A model generated the notes under the pieces. The model was not told the DNA's origin. It did no database searches and saw only the letters and a list, made by a program, of their open reading frames with translations. From NCBI GenBank assembly GCA_002238565.1, contig MPMP01000006.1, positions 27,182 to 91,181 of the forward strand: 64,000 nt of DNA. Reading direction: 5' to 3'. Each line of letters begins with the position of its first letter. Position 1 is the first letter of the stretch. The DNA is from Albidovulum sp. bin36. Its GTDB lineage: Bacteria; Pseudomonadota; Alphaproteobacteria; Rhodobacterales; Rhodobacteraceae. Positions 36,671-46,205 of this stretch are shown here, in pieces. The position numbers and the translations under genes were made by a program.

Positions 36671-37441
36671 GGCTCTCCCCGCTGGTGCAAGAGAAGTAAG
36701 ATTCCGACCGAAATTAAACTACCGGATGCATTGAGTCAGCCCCTTCGAACGCGCGATTCTGCAGGGGTGCGGCTCAAATTTCTTGTAAATCTTGCCGTCC
36801 GGTAATTGCCGGCGCCGGTTGTCGATCAAATTCTGCAATCAAGCTGCCGCTCGCCACTAAAAAATGTTCGGGATTCGGCTGTTCGGATTGCGGCATCGAA
36901 ACGCCATTTCGTCGACTAAGGGAATTCGAGCCGCACCCATTCTGTAGGAACTAGCTTGCCTCAAACCGAGAGCGGGCAATGGAATCATCGCCTATCCGAA
37001 ATTCGAATTATTATTTCGCCAAGCGCTCGCATTGATTTACTAGTCTTAAATCGCTTGCCATGCGCGTAGATATCGGAATTCGTTCGCAATCGTTACGAGA
37101 ATCGGATTCGCGTTGGAGGCTGGAACGACAGCCATTGTTCGGAATTCATTCTATTCGGCTCTGCGCGTCGGAACGCAATTGCGGGAATTGCGAATCGCTC
37201 AATGGTCGCCTTGCGATCCTCGAAGAGAGGCAAGCCGAGGAATTTCGGCTGAAATCGAATTCTCCGGTGATTCAAGGGACGGGTTCACCGCTGCCGAAAG
37301 CGAGCATGCGCGATCAATCGGCCCAAACTGCGCCGGCGAATTCGCTCCGCATTCCAGTCAATGCGCTTTATTCGCTCGTTGCCGCTAGACTGCGAGCCGC
37401 TTGGCGAATAGTGTCGTCCTTGAGGATCAACTGGAATCGCA
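36671..37441. other. Intergenic stretch with an interspersed repeat, no gene recognised
   Basis: About 770 bases ahead of dnaX. It contains one copy of an interspersed repeat at 36765-36917 (minus orientation). The rest has only short frames; the plus-strand frame from 37060 overlaps dnaX out of frame and has no family. The dnaX promoter is not evident. Confidence 0.5.
36765..36917 (-). repeat. Interspersed ~150-bp repeat, copy A (inverted relative to copy B)
   Basis: The reverse complement matches 59610-59761 with about ten differences in 150 bases, including one single-base indel near the GGCAAT-CCGG position. It contains a short open frame beginning MPQSEQPNPEHFLVASGSL. A third, more diverged copy without indels is at 45612-45684. 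Confidence 0.88.
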
Positions 37442-39238
37442 ATGCCGGAAACGAGGAATATCGACTACGAAGTCCTTGCTCGGAAGTACCGGCCAGGGAC
37501 ATTTTCGGAACTAATCGGCCAGGATGCCATGGTCCGCACGTTGCGAAATGCGTTTAGTGCCGACCGAGTCGCCCATGCCTTCATCATGACAGGCGTTCGC
37601 GGCGTCGGGAAGACGACGGCGGCAAGAATCATTGCCAAGGGCTTGAATTGCATAGGTGAAGACGGGAAGGGATCTCCTACAACCGAACCCTGCGGCAAAT
37701 GCGAGCATTGCCGCTCAATTTCGGAGGGAAGCCATATCGATGTCATTGAAATGGATGCGGCTTCCAATACGAGCGTTAACGACGTACGCGAAATAATCGA
37801 CAGCATCCAGTACAAATCCGCGTCCGCGCGTTTCAAAGTGTATGTGGTGGACGAAGTCCATATGCTTTCCAACAGCGCCTTCAACGCTCTCCTCAAGACG
37901 CTCGAGGAACCGCCCTCGCACGTAAAGTTCATTTTCGCGACCACGGAAATTCGCAAGGTTCCAGTAACCGTCCTGTCCCGCTGCCAAAGATTCGATCTAC
38001 GGCGCATCGACCCGCTCGAAATGATCGCCCATTTGAAGAAGATATCGGGCTTGGAATCCGTCGATGTTTCGGACGAGGCTCTGGCGCTGATAACTAGGGC
38101 TGCGGAGGGATCCGTAAGAGATGCGGTGAGTCTTCTGGATCAAGCCGTCTCGATGGGTTCGGGAAAAATCGACGAGCGCCAGGTCAGGGAAATGATGGGC
38201 CTTGCGGATCGTCTTCGCATCCTGGATTTATTCGATCTGATAATGAAGGGCGATGCCAAGAGCGCGCTGCGGGAATTGGCGGATCAGTATCGGGACGGCG
38301 CCGATCCTGTAGCGGTGCTGCGCGAACTCGCGGAGACGACTCATTGGATATCCGTCGCGAAGCACTTTCCGGAAGCTGCGGAAGACCCGACTGTAGGCCC
38401 CGAATTCCGAACTCGGGCCAAGACAATGGCCGATGCCCTTCCGACGCGAGTTACGGCCCGCGCCTGGCAAATGCTGCTTGCCGCCCTGGATGAAGTATCC
38501 TGCGCTCCGAATTCGATGATGGCGGCGGAAATGGCGGTTATCAGACTTACCCATGTTTCGGAACTGCCCACGCCCGACGAGCTCGTCAAGCGACTGGACA
38601 AGGAGAATTTCGGCATCGGAAGCGCGGGCAAGACCGCGGGGACTTCGACAGCGTCCGTCGCCGCTCCGGCGGCGCGGGAGCCGGCGGATTCGAGTTCGGT
38701 CGCGCTGTCGAAAGAATCGATTGGGGCGAGCGAAGATGTCCCCCACGCGGAGGGGAGCCGGCTATCCAATGGAATCGAGAGCGGGGAACCCGCCGTCGAG
38801 CCGCCTTCCTTGCCGGATAGGCCTGGGTCTATCGAAGACCTGCTGTCGATGATTGAGCGCGCGGGCGCCGGTCGGCTCGAAAAGGAATGCCGGGAGTTCA
38901 TCAAGTCAACCGACTTTTCCGGCGACGAAATCCTAATTTCGCTTCGAAGCGGCTGCCGCGCGGAATTGAGGACGGACCTCGAGGAAATCCTTAGAAAGCT
39001 AAAGATCGACAGCTGCAGAATTGAAGTTCAAAACAATGCCGCGGACCATGGCAATCGAAATCCCCCGATAGAATCCGGCTCCGACACGGGGATGAAATAT
39101 TCCGATCATCCGCTTGTACGGTCAGTTCTCGACGTATTTCCCGGAGCAACTGTCCGGCTTCGCGGGGCTTCGCAGCGAGTGCCATCGCTAGGAATTTCGG
39201 ATTTCGGGCGGCCCGGGCCGCTAGGCGCTTTTCGATAG
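37442..39238 (+). CDS. dnaX: DNA polymerase III subunits gamma/tau
   Basis: Clamp-loader ATPase, 598 residues. Walker A GVRGVGKTT at 51-59, zinc-binding cysteines C69, C83, C86 and C89 (CGKCEHC), Walker B region VYVVDEVHMLS and the SRC motif (VTVLSRCQRFDLRR) with the arginine finger. After ~370 residues the sequence enters a Ser/Ala/Glu-rich linker and a C-terminal domain (~460-560) that should contact the polymerase alpha subunit. ATG 37442 follows GGAATCGCA. In most alphaproteobacteria ybaB lies between dnaX and recR; here only 61 bases separate them and ybaB is absent. Confidence 0.96.
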   Translation: MPETRNIDYEVLARKYRPGTFSELIGQDAMVRTLRNAFSADRVAHAFIMTGVRGVGKTTAARIIAKGLNCIGEDGKGSPTTEPCGKCEHCRSISEGSHIDVIEMDAASNTSVNDVREIIDSIQYKSASARFKVYVVDEVHMLSNSAFNALLKTLEEPPSHVKFIFATTEIRKVPVTVLSRCQRFDLRRIDPLEMIAHLKKISGLESVDVSDEALALITRAAEGSVRDAVSLLDQAVSMGSGKIDERQVREMMGLADRLRILDLFDLIMKGDAKSALRELADQYRDGADPVAVLRELAETTHWISVAKHFPEAAEDPTVGPEFRTRAKTMADALPTRVTARAWQMLLAALDEVSCAPNSMMAAEMAVIRLTHVSELPTPDELVKRLDKENFGIGSAGKTAGTSTASVAAPAAREPADSSSVALSKESIGASEDVPHAEGSRLSNGIESGEPAVEPPSLPDRPGSIEDLLSMIERAGAGRLEKECREFIKSTDFSGDEILISLRSGCRAELRTDLEEILRKLKIDSCRIEVQNNAADHGNRNPPIESGSDTGMKYSDHPLVRSVLDVFPGATVRLRGASQRVPSLGISDFGRPGPLGAFR

Positions 39239-39299
39239 GTTGCATCCGGTCGAAAGCCAATTTTTGTTTTGACTGCGAATCGAGCGGGAATTCTGCTTC

Positions 39300-39899
39300 A
39301 TGGAAAGGGACTCTTCTGAAATAACAGCGCTGGTGGAAATGCTTTCCAAGCTGCCGGGGCTCGGCCCCCGGTCGGCGCGGCGGCTGGCGCTTCACTTGGT
39401 AAACAGGCGTACGCAGGTGCTTGTGCCGCTTGCCGACTTGTTGACGCGCGTTTCTGAAAACGTTCGCGAGTGCGGCATCTGCGGAAATTTTTGCATCGGC
39501 GAAATTTGCGGAATTTGCTTGTCCGGCGATAGGGCGACGAACACGATATGCGTAGTCCAGAACGTCGCGGACCTTTGGGCGATGGAGCGCGGAGGGGACT
39601 ATAGGGGAAGGTACCACGTGCTGGGCGGCCTTCTATCCTACCTGGACGGCGTGGGTCCGGAGAATTTGCGAATTCCCGAGCTGATAGAAAGGGTAAGGAC
39701 CGAATCCATAACCGAAGCGATTCTTGCGCTAAGCGCGACGGTCGACGGTCAGACCACCGTTCACTACATCGCCGAAAAGCTGATGGAGGCAGGCGTATCG
39801 GTTACTACCCTGGGGCAAGGCGTGCCGATCGGCGGCGAACTCGATTACTTGGATGACGGTACGATATCCGCGGCGCTTAAAAGTCGTAAAAACTATTGA
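39300..39899 (+). CDS. recR: Recombination protein RecR
   Basis: 199-residue partner of RecO and RecF in loading RecA on gapped DNA. The helix-hairpin-helix ([19 protein letters not shown]), the four-cysteine zinc finger (CGICGNFC and CGIC, residues ~57-73), the Toprim domain starting [14 protein letters not shown] and ending in [19 protein letters not shown] are all present and full length. ATG 39300 lies 61 bases after dnaX, with which it probably forms one transcription unit. Confidence 0.96.
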   Translation: MERDSSEITALVEMLSKLPGLGPRSARRLALHLVNRRTQVLVPLADLLTRVSENVRECGICGNFCIGEICGICLSGDRATNTICVVQNVADLWAMERGGDYRGRYHVLGGLLSYLDGVGPENLRIPELIERVRTESITEAILALSATVDGQTTVHYIAEKLMEAGVSVTTLGQGVPIGGELDYLDDGTISAALKSRKNY

Positions 39900-39947
39900 C
39901 CGCCATGCGCTTGCGAAACCGCGACGGAAGCAGGCAGGGGATGCGCT

Positions 39948-40844
39948 TTGCACGAAACTGATCGGTTCGCAAACCGAATGAAAAAAGCGGAAGCCTGGTT
40001 TCACGAACTTCGCGACGCGATTCGAACGGAATTCGAAAGCCTGGAATCCTGTCACGTCGAGGGACCGCTTTCGGAACGAAGGCCGGCTCGGTTCTCGGTT
40101 GTCGAAACCAAGAGGCGATCCGCCGACGGCGAAGATGCCGGTGGCGGCACCATGTCCATTCTTCGCGGAGGACGAGTGTTCGAGAAGGCCGGCGTGAATG
40201 TTTCGACGGTGTATGGAACATTGGACGAAAAAGCGCGACGCTCTCTGACTTCGCGCAGATCCGTTCCCGGGCTCGAGGAAAATCCAATTTTCTGGGCTTC
40301 GGGAATTTCCCTGGTGGCGCATGCGCAGAATCCGAGGGTGCCGGCGGTACATTTGAACACCAGGATGTTCTGGACTCCGGGCGCATCCTGGTTCGGAGGC
40401 GGAACAGACCTGAACCCGTGCATAGAATTCGACGAGGACACCGGATTCTTCCACGAAAAATTGAAATCGTGCTGCGACCGCCACGACCCGTCCCACTACC
40501 CGCGGTTCCGCAAGTGGGCCGAAGAGTATTTTTTCGTTCCGCATCGGAACAGATGCCGCGGCGTCGGCGGAATTTTTTTCGACGACCTCAGTACCGGGAA
40601 TTGGGACGCGGACTTCGCGTTCGTGCGCAATGTCGGCAGCGCATTGCTGGACACCTATCCCGTTCTCGTCGAGAGGCGCCGCTCCTCTCCTTGGAACGAG
40701 CGTGATCGGGAGATGCAACTGGCGCATAGGGGATTGTATGCGGAATTCAATCTGGTCTACGATAGGGGCACGCGATTTGGGCTTGAATCCGGACACGATC
40801 CTGAAGCGGTGCTAATGAGCCTTCCCCCCTTGGCAAAATGGTAG
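39948..40844 (+). CDS. hemF: Oxygen-dependent coproporphyrinogen III oxidase
   Basis: Converts coproporphyrinogen III to protoporphyrinogen IX with O2, a late heme step. 298 residues, normal length. Seen: GGGTMSILRGGRVFEKAGVNVS, the HLNTRMF and WFGGGTDLNP motifs, SHYPRFRKWAEEYFFVPHR, RGVGGIFFDD and the C-terminal GLESGHDPEAVLMSLPP. TTG 39948 is favoured as start because GGGG is seven bases ahead and the N-terminus then fits. The O2-dependent form agrees with the aerobic genes in the window. It follows recR by 48 bases. Confidence 0.95.
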   Translation: MHETDRFANRMKKAEAWFHELRDAIRTEFESLESCHVEGPLSERRPARFSVVETKRRSADGEDAGGGTMSILRGGRVFEKAGVNVSTVYGTLDEKARRSLTSRRSVPGLEENPIFWASGISLVAHAQNPRVPAVHLNTRMFWTPGASWFGGGTDLNPCIEFDEDTGFFHEKLKSCCDRHDPSHYPRFRKWAEEYFFVPHRNRCRGVGGIFFDDLSTGNWDADFAFVRNVGSALLDTYPVLVERRRSSPWNERDREMQLAHRGLYAEFNLVYDRGTRFGLESGHDPEAVLMSLPPLAKW

Positions 40845-40903
40845 TGTCATTTGCGGCCGTTCGTTTATGCACGAGGCCGGCTTTCAGCGACGACGGGCGA
40901 TGT

Positions 40904-41884
40904 TCAATCCGATGAATAGTACTCGATAACTCTTTGCTTGACGCTGCCCAGTTGAGAATCGCTCCAAATGACCTTGCGATTCTTGTGGTCCGAGACGACA
41001 GTGCCGTCGCGAAGAGTGACGAGATGTTCCGGCTTGGTCAAGCGTCCCGGAAATGAAATCACTTTCAGATTCTCGCGTCGGTCTCTCACCCACGGCAAAG
41101 AAGCGCGGAGCCTAGCCATCCAAAGCCACGGCAGCATGAATTCGGTTGGGAATTTCACGGCGAATCGATTCGAAACGGCGCAAAGGTCGTCTTGCGCAAC
41201 CCAGCTAACGAATCTTTCGTCGGCAATCATGGGCTTGATTCCGAACCCGGCGTGCTTTGCGTGCAATTCTCGGAATTGTCGGGCGATATAGTGGCATTTG
41301 GCAGGGTGAAAAACAACCAATGAAGAATTCCCGCGCGCATATTTGCGCCCGCCGGATAGTTTGTAAATAACGCGGCCTAGCCAGCCGATCGGAACAACAG
41401 CCGATTGCATGATCGCGACTGTTCGCGGGTTGTCGTGCATCGAAATCAATTCGCCCAAGTCGCCGAGAACCATTGTATCCAAATCGACGTAGATTGCAGG
41501 CAGGTCTTCCGGAACGATGCCCTTTTCGAATATGGCGAGCTTGGTCTGGCACCCGGTGCCCTTAAAGACCGAATTTAGGAAAAACTCCGGGATCGGCAAG
41601 ACTAAAAGACCCTCGGGAACATTCGGCCGTTCACGGTCGGTTAGCAGGACGAATCGCGGTTCGCCCGAGGAATGCTTGCGAATTGACTCGACGAGTCTGC
41701 GAATGTCCTTGCCGCTGTATTTGCTGCCCCAGACAACTATTACGCACTGCCAAGTTCGAATGGCGCTGTCTTTAGCAGGCATTGGCGCTCGCGGTAGTTT
41801 GTTTGACTCCGGAGAATTCTTCCATCCCTCCGGCGAAATATGCGATCTCGCATTGATCGCTGCCCGGCCGCCGATAGTTCCCAA
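40904..41884 (-). CDS. Glycosyltransferase-like protein (GT8-related fold suspected)
   Basis: 326 residues, no signal peptide. TWQCVIVVWGSKYSGKDIRRLVESI resembles the start of a GT-A fold, and AIYVDLDTMVLGDLGEL carries the DxD motif that binds the nucleotide-sugar metal, as in GT8-type proteins. The later GNSSLVVFHP stretch and ISFPGRLTKPEH are compatible with that fold. Substrate and product are unknown; a role in capsule or lipopolysaccharide sugars is only a guess. The first 34 residues may be extra (MPAKDSAIRTW, ATG 41782, is an alternative start). Confidence 0.65.
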   Translation of the reverse strand: MGTIGGRAAINARSHISPEGWKNSPESNKLPRAPMPAKDSAIRTWQCVIVVWGSKYSGKDIRRLVESIRKHSSGEPRFVLLTDRERPNVPEGLLVLPIPEFFLNSVFKGTGCQTKLAIFEKGIVPEDLPAIYVDLDTMVLGDLGELISMHDNPRTVAIMQSAVVPIGWLGRVIYKLSGGRKYARGNSSLVVFHPAKCHYIARQFRELHAKHAGFGIKPMIADERFVSWVAQDDLCAVSNRFAVKFPTEFMLPWLWMARLRASLPWVRDRRENLKVISFPGRLTKPEHLVTLRDGTVVSDHKNRKVIWSDSQLGSVKQRVIEYYSSD

Positions 41885-41955
41885 ATTCCGGTTTTAGGTC
41901 GCAAGTCCGCGCAAGAAGCAACAGCGGCATTAGAGAATCAAACGAGAGCTTGGCA

Positions 41956-42999
41956 TTATATCGAACGCGGATTTCGTACTGCCTCGACTAGTACTTCAAC
42001 GTTTTTTGGATCCGCGTTCGGTGTAATTCCCTGGCCGAGATTGAATATATGCGGTCCATTTGAAAGACAAGCGACGATTTTCTGCGCCTGATCAATCAAT
42101 TCCGAGCCGCCAGCAATTAAAAATCGCGGGTCCAAATTTCCTTGAATGCAGGAATAGGGCTGTACATGGCGGGCCGCCCAGCCAAGTTCGACAGTAGAAT
42201 CAACGGCAATGCAGGCGGCTCCCGAGGACTTCGCGAAACGCGAAAATGCGCTTCCGACATGACGAGCGTACGCGATTATCGGAATTCTCGGTTCCTTATC
42301 TGCTATTCCGCGAATTATCTTCTTTAACGGACGCTCTACGAAATTTTCGAATTCGATGCCGTGAAGCGATCCCGCCCAGCTATCGAAAATCATTGCGACT
42401 TCCGCTCCCGCTTCGATTTGCGCCAACAGATACTCAATCGTTGCTTCCGCCAAACGATCCATGAGAGCGTCGAATGCCGCGCGTTCCGAACGCATGAATT
42501 CTATTGGATCCCGGTGATCGGTCGTGCCTTTGCCGCTGATCATATAGGTGGCGACCGTCCACGGCGCGCCGGCAAATCCGATCAGCGTGGTATCTCGGGG
42601 AACTTCGCGCGATAGAATTCCTACGGTTTCGAAAACGGGCGCCAGCGATTCGCGGACGATGCCGGGAGGCGCGAGGCGCCGAACATCCTGCATGCTGGAT
42701 ATCCTGGACAGCTGAGGCCCGTGCCCGTCGGCAAACCAAAGATCTGAACCGAGCGCATGCGGCACGAGCAGGATGTCGGCGAAAAGTATGGCGGCATCGA
42801 ATCCGAACCTGCGCAGCGGCTGAAGCGAGACTTCGGCGGCGAGATCCGGCGTATAGCACAATGTCAAGAAATCGCCCGCCTTTCGCCGCGTCGCGCGGTA
42901 TTCGGGCAGGTAGCGACCCGCCTGACGCATGAGCCAGATCGGCGGAGGCGAGAGTTGGATGCCGGAAAGAGCTTTCAGGATTGGCTTTGAGTGGGGCAT
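41956..42999 (-). CDS. hemE: Uroporphyrinogen decarboxylase
   Basis: Decarboxylates uroporphyrinogen III to coproporphyrinogen III. 347 residues from ATG 42999, the normal length. The IWLMRQAGRYLPEYR signature lies near residue 20, and the DILLVPHALG, GFAGAPWTVATYMI and FDSWAG motifs follow; the C-terminal GQGITPNADPKNV is typical. The open frame extends to 43164, but homology starts at MPHSKPIL. It is divergent from hemC with a 98-base spacer, the standard alphaproteobacterial arrangement. Gene start signals are weak (GGAATC). Confidence 0.95.
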   Translation of the reverse strand: MPHSKPILKALSGIQLSPPPIWLMRQAGRYLPEYRATRRKAGDFLTLCYTPDLAAEVSLQPLRRFGFDAAILFADILLVPHALGSDLWFADGHGPQLSRISSMQDVRRLAPPGIVRESLAPVFETVGILSREVPRDTTLIGFAGAPWTVATYMISGKGTTDHRDPIEFMRSERAAFDALMDRLAEATIEYLLAQIEAGAEVAMIFDSWAGSLHGIEFENFVERPLKKIIRGIADKEPRIPIIAYARHVGSAFSRFAKSSGAACIAVDSTVELGWAARHVQPYSCIQGNLDPRFLIAGGSELIDQAQKIVACLSNGPHIFNLGQGITPNADPKNVEVLVEAVRNPRSI

Positions 43000-43097
43000 G
43001 ATTCCGTGAGCGCAGGAAGGTTCATTTCCGTTCTCGCACAAATTGCTTTCGAGGTTAAGCCGTTGCCACTCGGCAAGGGCGGGATTAGGAGTACGGG

Positions 43098-44042
43098 ATG
43101 AATTCGAACCGACCCACTCTTTTGAATCCGCTGCGAATAGGGACGCGCGGGTCGAACCTCGCACTTGCGCAGGCGCAAATTGTTCGCGACGCGCTGAAGC
43201 GGGAATTTTGCCTGGAGGATGCCGCTTTTGAAATTTGCCCGGTTAGAACCAAGGGCGACAAGATTACTGACAAGCCCTTTAGGGATATCGGAGGCAAAGG
43301 GATATTCTGCCGGGAAATTGAAGAGCTACTGCTCAAGGGCGGGGTCGATATAGCCGTCCATTCGATGAAGGACATGCCGGTTGAGCAGCCTTTCGGCTTG
43401 GTGATCGACTGCGTTCTGCCCAGAGGCGACCCGCGCGATGCAATGGTTAGTCGGTATGCGACGAATATCGCGGAACTTCCGGACGGAGCCGTCGTCGGAA
43501 CGTCGAGCGTTCGAAGAAAGGCGCAGGTGCTGCGTTCAAACAGGAAAGTTCGTGTCGAGGATATCAGGGGGAATTTAGAGACCCGCCTCGCCAAGCTCGA
43601 AGCCGGCGTGGTTCAAGCTACAATGCTTTCAAAGGCGGGCATTGATCGGTCTCGCAATAATTTCGAATTCGTGCACGTCGTACCGACGGAAGTTATGATG
43701 CCGGCGCCCGCGCAAGGCGTGATTTGCGTTGAGAGGCGCGTTTCCGATCGCAGAGTCGCGGCATTTCTCGACGCGATCACTGACGAGGAAGCTCATATCG
43801 CGTCGATCGCCGAGCGTTCGTTCATGTCGAGACTAGAAGGATCTTGCGAAATGCCGATCGGTGCATTCGCCGTTTCGACTGGAACCGGTTTAACGCTTAG
43901 AGGCGAAGTGCTCAGGCCGGATGGATCCGATTGGGCGGCCGGCTCCATTGATGGATCGAGAGAGCATGCCGTGGCAATGGGTCGGGAATTGGCCGACTCG
44001 CTAATTCGGTCGTGCGGGGCCGGGTTTTTTAACGGCAACTGA
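43098..44042 (+). CDS. hemC: Hydroxymethylbilane synthase (porphobilinogen deaminase)
   Basis: Links four porphobilinogen units into hydroxymethylbilane. 314 residues. The opening LRIGTRGSNLALAQAQIVRDAL, the GKGIFCREIEELLLKGGVDIAVHSMKDMP block, VVGTSSVRRKAQ and the active-site RLEGSCEMPIGAFA, whose Cys (about residue 250) holds the dipyrromethane cofactor, are all present. ATG 43098 follows TACGGG. The divergent hemE promoter region is shared. Confidence 0.95.
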   Translation: MNSNRPTLLNPLRIGTRGSNLALAQAQIVRDALKREFCLEDAAFEICPVRTKGDKITDKPFRDIGGKGIFCREIEELLLKGGVDIAVHSMKDMPVEQPFGLVIDCVLPRGDPRDAMVSRYATNIAELPDGAVVGTSSVRRKAQVLRSNRKVRVEDIRGNLETRLAKLEAGVVQATMLSKAGIDRSRNNFEFVHVVPTEVMMPAPAQGVICVERRVSDRRVAAFLDAITDEEAHIASIAERSFMSRLEGSCEMPIGAFAVSTGTGLTLRGEVLRPDGSDWAAGSIDGSREHAVAMGRELADSLIRSCGAGFFNGN

Positions 44043-44311
44043 TACGAAACGGATTTTGCAAGGACAGAATAGCGCCGAGGCATCGGCCGATTGCGGCGCG
44101 AACATACGCGTTATCGCCAATTGGGGACGCTCCAGCCCGCCACCAAGCAGCGGAGCTAGCCGAATTGTTCGAGGCGTTCGTGAACGCGTACCTTCTCAAG
44201 CGGACAGGAAATCAGTCCGGACTCTGTACAAAGCTCCTCGCACGCGTACCGCGTTCAACGGCGCATCGGCCTAAAGAAGCGCGATCCGGCTCTAGGCCGA
44301 TACGGTCCCCC

Positions 44312-44620
44312 TCAGGCAGGCTCGGCCCTGATCTCGAAGGTTCCTCGCCTCGCGTCCGCACGCCGCGCCTACCAGGTGGACCGGCTCGCCGCGGTCGCGG
44401 TGCTTCTCCGCATAGCCCCGGTCGCGCCACTGGGCGATTGCCGCATCGAGCGCGATGTTCGCGTCGCCTTCGCCCTCCGCCATCTTGAACTCCAGCACGA
44501 ACACCTGCCGCCCGTCAGCGCCACCATGTCCGCGCGGCCGCCGGCTCTCGCCAGCTAGCATGCGGTCTTCGTTGACTTCATAGGCTTGGCCGCTTTTTCG
44601 CGTTGGTTCGGATCACAGCA
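44312..44620 (-). pseudogene. PD-(D/E)XK nuclease (DUF1703) C-terminal remnant
   Basis: Reading right to left on the minus strand: AYEVNEDRMLAG, then (shifted) GRADMVALTGG, QVFVLEFKMAEGEGDANIALDAAIAQ, GYAEKHRDRGEPVHLVGAACGREARNL and finally, after another one-base shift, FEIRAEPA with TGA at 44312-44314. The pattern GRxDxV...VFVLEFK...A...GYAxKYRxxGxPIHLVGVxxGREARN is the C-terminal domain of AAA-ATPase-linked DUF1703 proteins. The N-terminal AAA part is absent. Two frameshifts make it non-functional; higher GC than its surroundings suggests a recent foreign origin. Confidence 0.78.
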
Positions 44621-44674
44621 TGAAGTTGCAGAACGGCAAGCCTGCCGGATCAGCTCCTTTCGTAAATTACATTG

Positions 44675-44690
44675 AAAACCCGAAAACGGG
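44675..44690 (-). terminator. Candidate terminator downstream of the first DUF1127 gene
   Basis: On the minus strand CCCG-TTTT-CGGG is followed directly by TTTTC. It lies about 195 bases after the stop of the gene at 44886. Part of the surrounding sequence (CAAACCT...GGATGCGGCCTAGTTC) recurs near the second DUF1127 terminator. Confidence 0.45.
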
Positions 44691-44885
44691 CCTCAAACCT
44701 AAAGGGATGCGGCCTAGTTCGAGGAGCAGTTGGAAAATCCTGGCGCAAGCGTTCCGTCGGGCCGTGGAAAAATTGAGCTGACGGGTGGCGTTGAATTGCA
44801 TAGCCGAGGGATGTTCGACAGTTGCGGCAGTTGCGCCACCCGGCAAACTTCCACGGCTTGACGGATCGCTTGCATCCTACAAGGA

Positions 44886-45104
44886 TCAATTCCTCTTTGA
44901 ACCGATCTTGTAGTCTTCAATCATATCGCGCGTAAGACCAATATCTCTGAGATTGCGGTCGCTAAGTTTCGAAAGCTCGGAGCGAGTCCGGCGAGTGCGC
45001 CTCCAGTCGAGTAACAACTTTGCCAATTGCGCCGGGACATGAAGCGCGCGGTGACCGTATGCGCCAAGTTTCGAAACCGGGGAATGAAAATCTATGACAG
45101 CCAT
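44886..45104 (-). CDS. DUF1127 family small protein, copy 1
   Basis: 72 residues. The C-terminal half LLLDWRRTRRTRSELSKLSDRNLRDIGLTRDMIEDY is the DUF1127 domain (YjiS-like), a short basic helical motif found in many alphaproteobacterial small proteins linked in Agrobacterium and Rhodobacter to phosphate and small-RNA regulation; no function can be given here. The N-terminal MAVIDFHSPVSKLGAYG part is shared with copy 2. ATG 45104 has AAAGGAA seven bases ahead. The upstream ~150 bases are also similar to those of copy 2, so gene and promoter were duplicated together. Confidence 0.85.
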   Translation of the reverse strand: MAVIDFHSPVSKLGAYGHRALHVPAQLAKLLLDWRRTRRTRSELSKLSDRNLRDIGLTRDMIEDYKIGSKRN

Positions 45105-45611
45105 TTCGGCGTTCCTTTCACAGTTATGCGGGTGATCAATTGTCGCAAGGCACGAGATGGGAACGAACTCGACGCAAAGCAAATGCCCAAATCGCATGTC
45201 CGGATTGCGTATTCGGAATACCGCAATTGTCAGCTTCATGAATGCTGCCCCGCGACGGGCGATGGCGACGTTCGGCAGCCAATTTTGGCGAGCGTTAATC
45301 AATTTGCGCCGGGCGCAGGAAATTGGAGCGGCTTATAGAAGATCGTCCGGAAGCCTGAGAACCGATTGCCGAATCGGTAGCATGTCGCGATTTTCGACAG
45401 CATGCCGTACTGGATTACCTGGCCGCCAAGACCTGTCTTGGCGAACAGAGCAGTTTGCAAGCCAACCTGCCGTTTGAATCCTCGATGGCGCAGTTCGCAT
45501 ATCCTCTGAGCAGCTAATGCCGGATTTCATCGCATGCTGTTCGGAAAAATCACGGAATGCGCTGCTGGACATTGGCCTGATTGCCTAAGGGCTCGATGAG
45601 TTGCGGACTGA

Positions 45612-45684
45612 ATCAAGTTTCGTGAGCAAGCCGCCATTCGCCATAGGAAAATGTCCGGGTTTCGCTTTATCAGCTTGCGGCATC
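45612..45684 (-). repeat. Interspersed repeat, diverged copy C
   Basis: The minus strand reads MPQADKAKPGHFPMANGGLLTKLD, which aligns without gaps to the start of copies A and B at about two thirds of the bases. Matching at every codon position without indels suggests that the element was once a small protein-coding sequence, or is related to one. Confidence 0.65.
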
Positions 45685-45920
45685 AAAGTGCGATCACGCC
45701 GTTTGCGCGGAAATCGATCCGCACCCGATAAGTTGGGCCTACGTGAAATTGTCGCTTGAAAATGCTGATCCAAAACATTTGCGAATCATGGCGCGGCGGG
45801 CGGATGCCGAGGAAAATCGCGGTTGCGGGATCTCTATTCGCCGTTAGTAGACCGTGCCCGGTTTGTCCGGCCCCTGGTTGAACTTTCGAAGCCGTCCGAA
45901 GCCCGAAGGGAATAATCCCA

Positions 45921-45954
45921 AAGAAAAGGGCCGCAAACCTTATGGAATGCGGCC
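45921..45954 (-). terminator. Rho-independent terminator of the second DUF1127 gene
   Basis: On the minus strand GGCCGC (from 45954) pairs with GCGGCC (to 45929) around a 14-base loop and is followed by C and TTTT then CTTT. It sits 33 bases downstream of the stop codon of the gene at 45987. Confidence 0.72.
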
Positions 45955-45986
45955 TAGTTCCGGAAGGAGGAGAAACTTGGCATGAA

Positions 45987-46205
45987 TTAATTTTTTATCG
46001 ACCCAAATCTGTTTGCGGGTATCGATTCGCGCGCCAGGCCGAAATCGCTGATCTGGTGGTCCGTAAGCTTCGACAGTTCCCTGCGGGTTTGGCGAGTGCG
46101 CGTCCAGTCAAGGAACGACTGCGTCAACTGCGCCGGAAAATAAAGCGAGCGTTGGCCGAAAGCGGCAAAAGCCGAAACCGGGGAATGGAAATCTATGGCG
46201 GCCAT
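45987..46205 (-). CDS. DUF1127 family small protein, copy 2
   Basis: 72 residues, paralogue of the gene at 44886. The DUF1127 part is FLDWTRTRQTRRELSKLTDHQISDFGLARESI; the N-terminus MAAIDFHSPVSAFAAFG matches copy 1. ATG 46205 has AAAGGA eight bases ahead, and the upstream sequence (GGCATGAAATGGGAAC-like blocks) is recognisably the same as that of copy 1. The pair is a clear tandem duplication about 1 kb apart. Confidence 0.85.
   Translation of the reverse strand: MAAIDFHSPVSAFAAFGQRSLYFPAQLTQSFLDWTRTRQTRRELSKLTDHQISDFGLARESIPANRFGSIKN

Larger units (their letters stand above)
45105..45986. other. Spacer with duplicated promoter region and a diverged repeat copy
   Basis: About 880 bases. 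The first 150 bases form the upstream region of DUF1127 copy 1. A diverged member of the interspersed repeat family lies at 45612-45684. A strong terminator for copy 2 is at 45921-45954. Otherwise only short frames. Confidence 0.5.
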
